This document shows positions 6,534-7,491 of a DNA stretch of 7,491 bases, piece by piece. The stretch comes from Burkholderiales bacterium (GTDB lineage: Bacteria; Pseudomonadota; Gammaproteobacteria; Burkholderiales; SG8-39). The stretch's first letter is position 1. Every line of letters starts with the position of its first letter. The stretch covers positions 1 through 7,491 of the forward strand of contig JAENXP010000096.1 of the NCBI GenBank assembly GCA_016649475.1, given 5' to 3'. Under the pieces are notes generated by a model, which saw only the letters and a program-made list of their open reading frames with translations, was not told where the DNA came from and made no database searches. Both the position numbers and the translations under genes were made by a program.

Positions 6534-6548
6534 TAGGCTTGCAGCGGA

Positions 6549-6566
6549 CCCGCCGCGCATGGCGGG
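6549..6566 (-). terminator. GC hairpin downstream of the SIMPL gene, weak terminator candidate
   Basis: CCCGCC (6549-6554) and GGCGGG (6561-6566) form a perfect 6-bp stem with a 6-nt loop, about 85 nt downstream of the SIMPL stop. No T-run follows on the minus strand, so it could be a Rho-type pause or simply a GC-rich palindrome. The rest of 6438-6649 shows no open frame with a ribosome site and only the promoter elements listed separately. Confidence 0.25.
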
Positions 6567-6649
6567 CAAGCAGCCTGTCAGGTGCAGATGCCTCGATCTT
6601 CTCCAGCCTGCGCCCCTGCGGGAAAAATCCGCGCCCTTCCACCGCATAG

Positions 6650-7348
6650 CTAGTCTATGACCTCAATGGTTCCGCTTGCCGTAACCGTCACGATGCTGAC
6701 CCCGGCTTCAAAGTTCGGCGGGCTGACTTCCTGCGCGGACGCAGTTGCACGCATTGCCTCGAAATGCGGCCGAGGCGCATTGTAGCCATTTGTCACTTTC
6801 AGACGCTCCAGCTTGTAACTGCGACCGTCCAGCGCGGCACGGATGATTTCGGCCCGCGCCTTGAAGGCAGCTATCGCCTCGGCGATGAGGGCGTTCTCCG
6901 CATTGCGGCGCGTTTCCTGCGATACCGCAAACTGGATGCTGCCCAGGCGCATGTCTGTCTGCAGCCTGCCGATCAGGCCGGAAGCAGCCTCGAAATCACT
7001 GCTTTCAAGGCGAATCTCGGCGCGGCCACGCCAGGCGACTAGCGCATGGCTCTTGGAATAGACCGGATAGGTCTGGTTGCCGCCCGAACGCACCCGCACA
7101 CGCTTGTAGTCCTTGGCGATCTGCAATGCTTCGTTGATGCTATTGTTCAACGCACTGGACAGCGTGGCCGGGTTGGCGTCGTTGAGTTCTACGTAAAGAC
7201 TGGCATTGAGCAGATCATTTTGCAGCTCGCGCTGCGCTTCCGCGTGCAACTCGACCAGGCTGTGACGGGCTAGCTCAGTCTCGGCGGCGTAGGCGCCGGC
7301 CGCGTATGCAAATGTAACTCCAAGAAAAAACCGGATGCAGATACGCAC
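6650..7348 (-). CDS. Secreted SIMPL-domain protein (DUF541, YggE-like)
   Basis: A 232-residue predicted periplasmic protein of the SIMPL/DUF541 family (YggE, BP26 and relatives). Its biochemical role is poorly defined, although some members are linked to oxidative stress or form oligomeric rings. The start is GTG 7348: GGAG (7354-7357) lies 5 nt upstream, and it opens directly into a signal peptide (MRIC, hydrophobic to about 17, cleavage AYA|AE after residue 21). After that comes the SIMPL pattern: an early beta strand, an NxSINEALQIAK-type helix near residues 65-75, YPVYSKSHALVAWRGRAEIRL in the middle, an Ala/Glu-rich helix (about 135-165), LERLKVTNGY, and the closing strand VSIVTVTASGTIEV. 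Length agrees with the family. The frame stays open upstream to the window edge, but those codons belong to a different-looking sequence described separately. A TATACT at 7380-7385 may be its -10 box. Confidence 0.85.
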   Translation of the reverse strand: MRICIRFFLGVTFAYAAGAYAAETELARHSLVELHAEAQRELQNDLLNASLYVELNDANPATLSSALNNSINEALQIAKDYKRVRVRSGGNQTYPVYSKSHALVAWRGRAEIRLESSDFEAASGLIGRLQTDMRLGSIQFAVSQETRRNAENALIAEAIAAFKARAEIIRAALDGRSYKLERLKVTNGYNAPRPHFEAMRATASAQEVSPPNFEAGVSIVTVTASGTIEVID

Positions 7349-7379
7349 ATAGACTCCGATGGCAGGCGGCGGGTATGCA

Positions 7380-7385
7380 AGTATA
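7380..7385 (-). promoter_or_regulatory. Possible -10 element for the SIMPL gene
   Basis: TATACT on the minus strand matches five of six bases of the -10 consensus and would start transcription near 7373, about 25 nt before GTG 7348. No acceptable -35 lies 16-18 bp upstream, so an activator or a weak promoter would be needed. Confidence 0.25.
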
Positions 7386-7408
7386 GCCATCTTGCGCATG
7401 GCCGCCAT

Positions 7409-7491
7409 CGGCTGCAGGCTGCGCTCGGCCAGGTCTCCTTCTGCATTGCGCACATCCCAGCTACCTGCCGGCAGTTTCAGTCCGAAATTCA
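7409..7491 (-). pseudogene. Probable fragment of an outer-membrane beta-barrel (transporter-like) gene
   Basis: On the minus strand, entering from the right edge, the frame reads FGLKLPAGSWDVRNAEGDLA followed by ERSLQP. This resembles the strand-loop pattern GLKLPTGxxDVRNxxGxxAERSLQPGTG that I associate with PF13557-like beta-barrel proteins. After SLQP (about 7409) the similarity stops abruptly. The expected continuation is absent in all three frames, and the sequence passes into the SIMPL gene's leader without a stop codon. The most likely reading is a 3'-truncated gene remnant left by a deletion or recombination. An in-frame fusion to the SIMPL protein, or chance resemblance in only 27 residues, cannot be excluded. 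Confidence 0.4.

Noticed and set aside
1..7491. CRISPR arrays, insertion sequences, tRNA or rRNA genes
   Set aside because: No regularly spaced repeats, transposase-like frames, terminal inverted repeats with target duplications or cloverleaf/rRNA-like segments were seen.

Overview
The window is about 7.5 kb of GC-rich bacterial chromosome. Codon use, tight gene packing and the protein families suggest a proteobacterium, most likely a betaproteobacterium; that placement is inference. I see no phage, transposon, CRISPR, tRNA or rRNA signature.

Layout, left to right. (1) Positions 1-431, minus strand: the N-terminal third of a BenE-type benzoate/H+ symporter that runs off the left edge. (2) Positions 432-595: a divergent intergenic region holding a perfect 12-bp inverted repeat whose right arm ends on the start codon of the next gene. 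(3) Positions 596-5643, plus strand: a compact four-gene operon. It encodes a LolD/YbbA-type ABC ATPase, a large two-module FtsX/MacB-type permease, a secreted AttH/CrtC-family lipocalin-like protein, and a TauE/SafE-family membrane exporter. Junctions are a 1-nt overlap, a 1-nt overlap and a 7-nt gap. (4) Positions 5644-5702: a short convergent gap with two GC-rich hairpins. (5) Positions 5703-6437, minus strand: a secreted protein with a C-terminal BamE/SmpA-like domain, behind a good ribosome site and a plausible sigma70 promoter. (6) Positions 6650-7348, minus strand: a secreted SIMPL-domain (DUF541/YggE-like) protein. (7) Positions 7409-7491, minus strand: a short stretch that reads like part of an outer-membrane beta-barrel protein. 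It is open in the same frame as the SIMPL gene and looks cut off just upstream of it.

How the genes fit together. The ATPase, permease and AttH-like protein resemble the AttEFGH arrangement, an ABC system with a secreted lipocalin-like partner. Here the two permease halves appear to be carried by one polypeptide of about 840 residues. Such systems do not pump small solutes classically; by family analogy they move or extract lipids or lipoproteins, or transmit force across the inner membrane. The TauE/SafE exporter is translationally close to AttH and may export an anion connected with the same process. The two minus-strand secreted proteins are a separate envelope-related pair, each apparently with its own promoter.

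The main points of interest are the AttH-TauE coupling, the inverted repeat at the operon start, the coiled-coil/BamE-like secreted protein, and the apparent beta-barrel remnant fused in frame upstream of the SIMPL gene.
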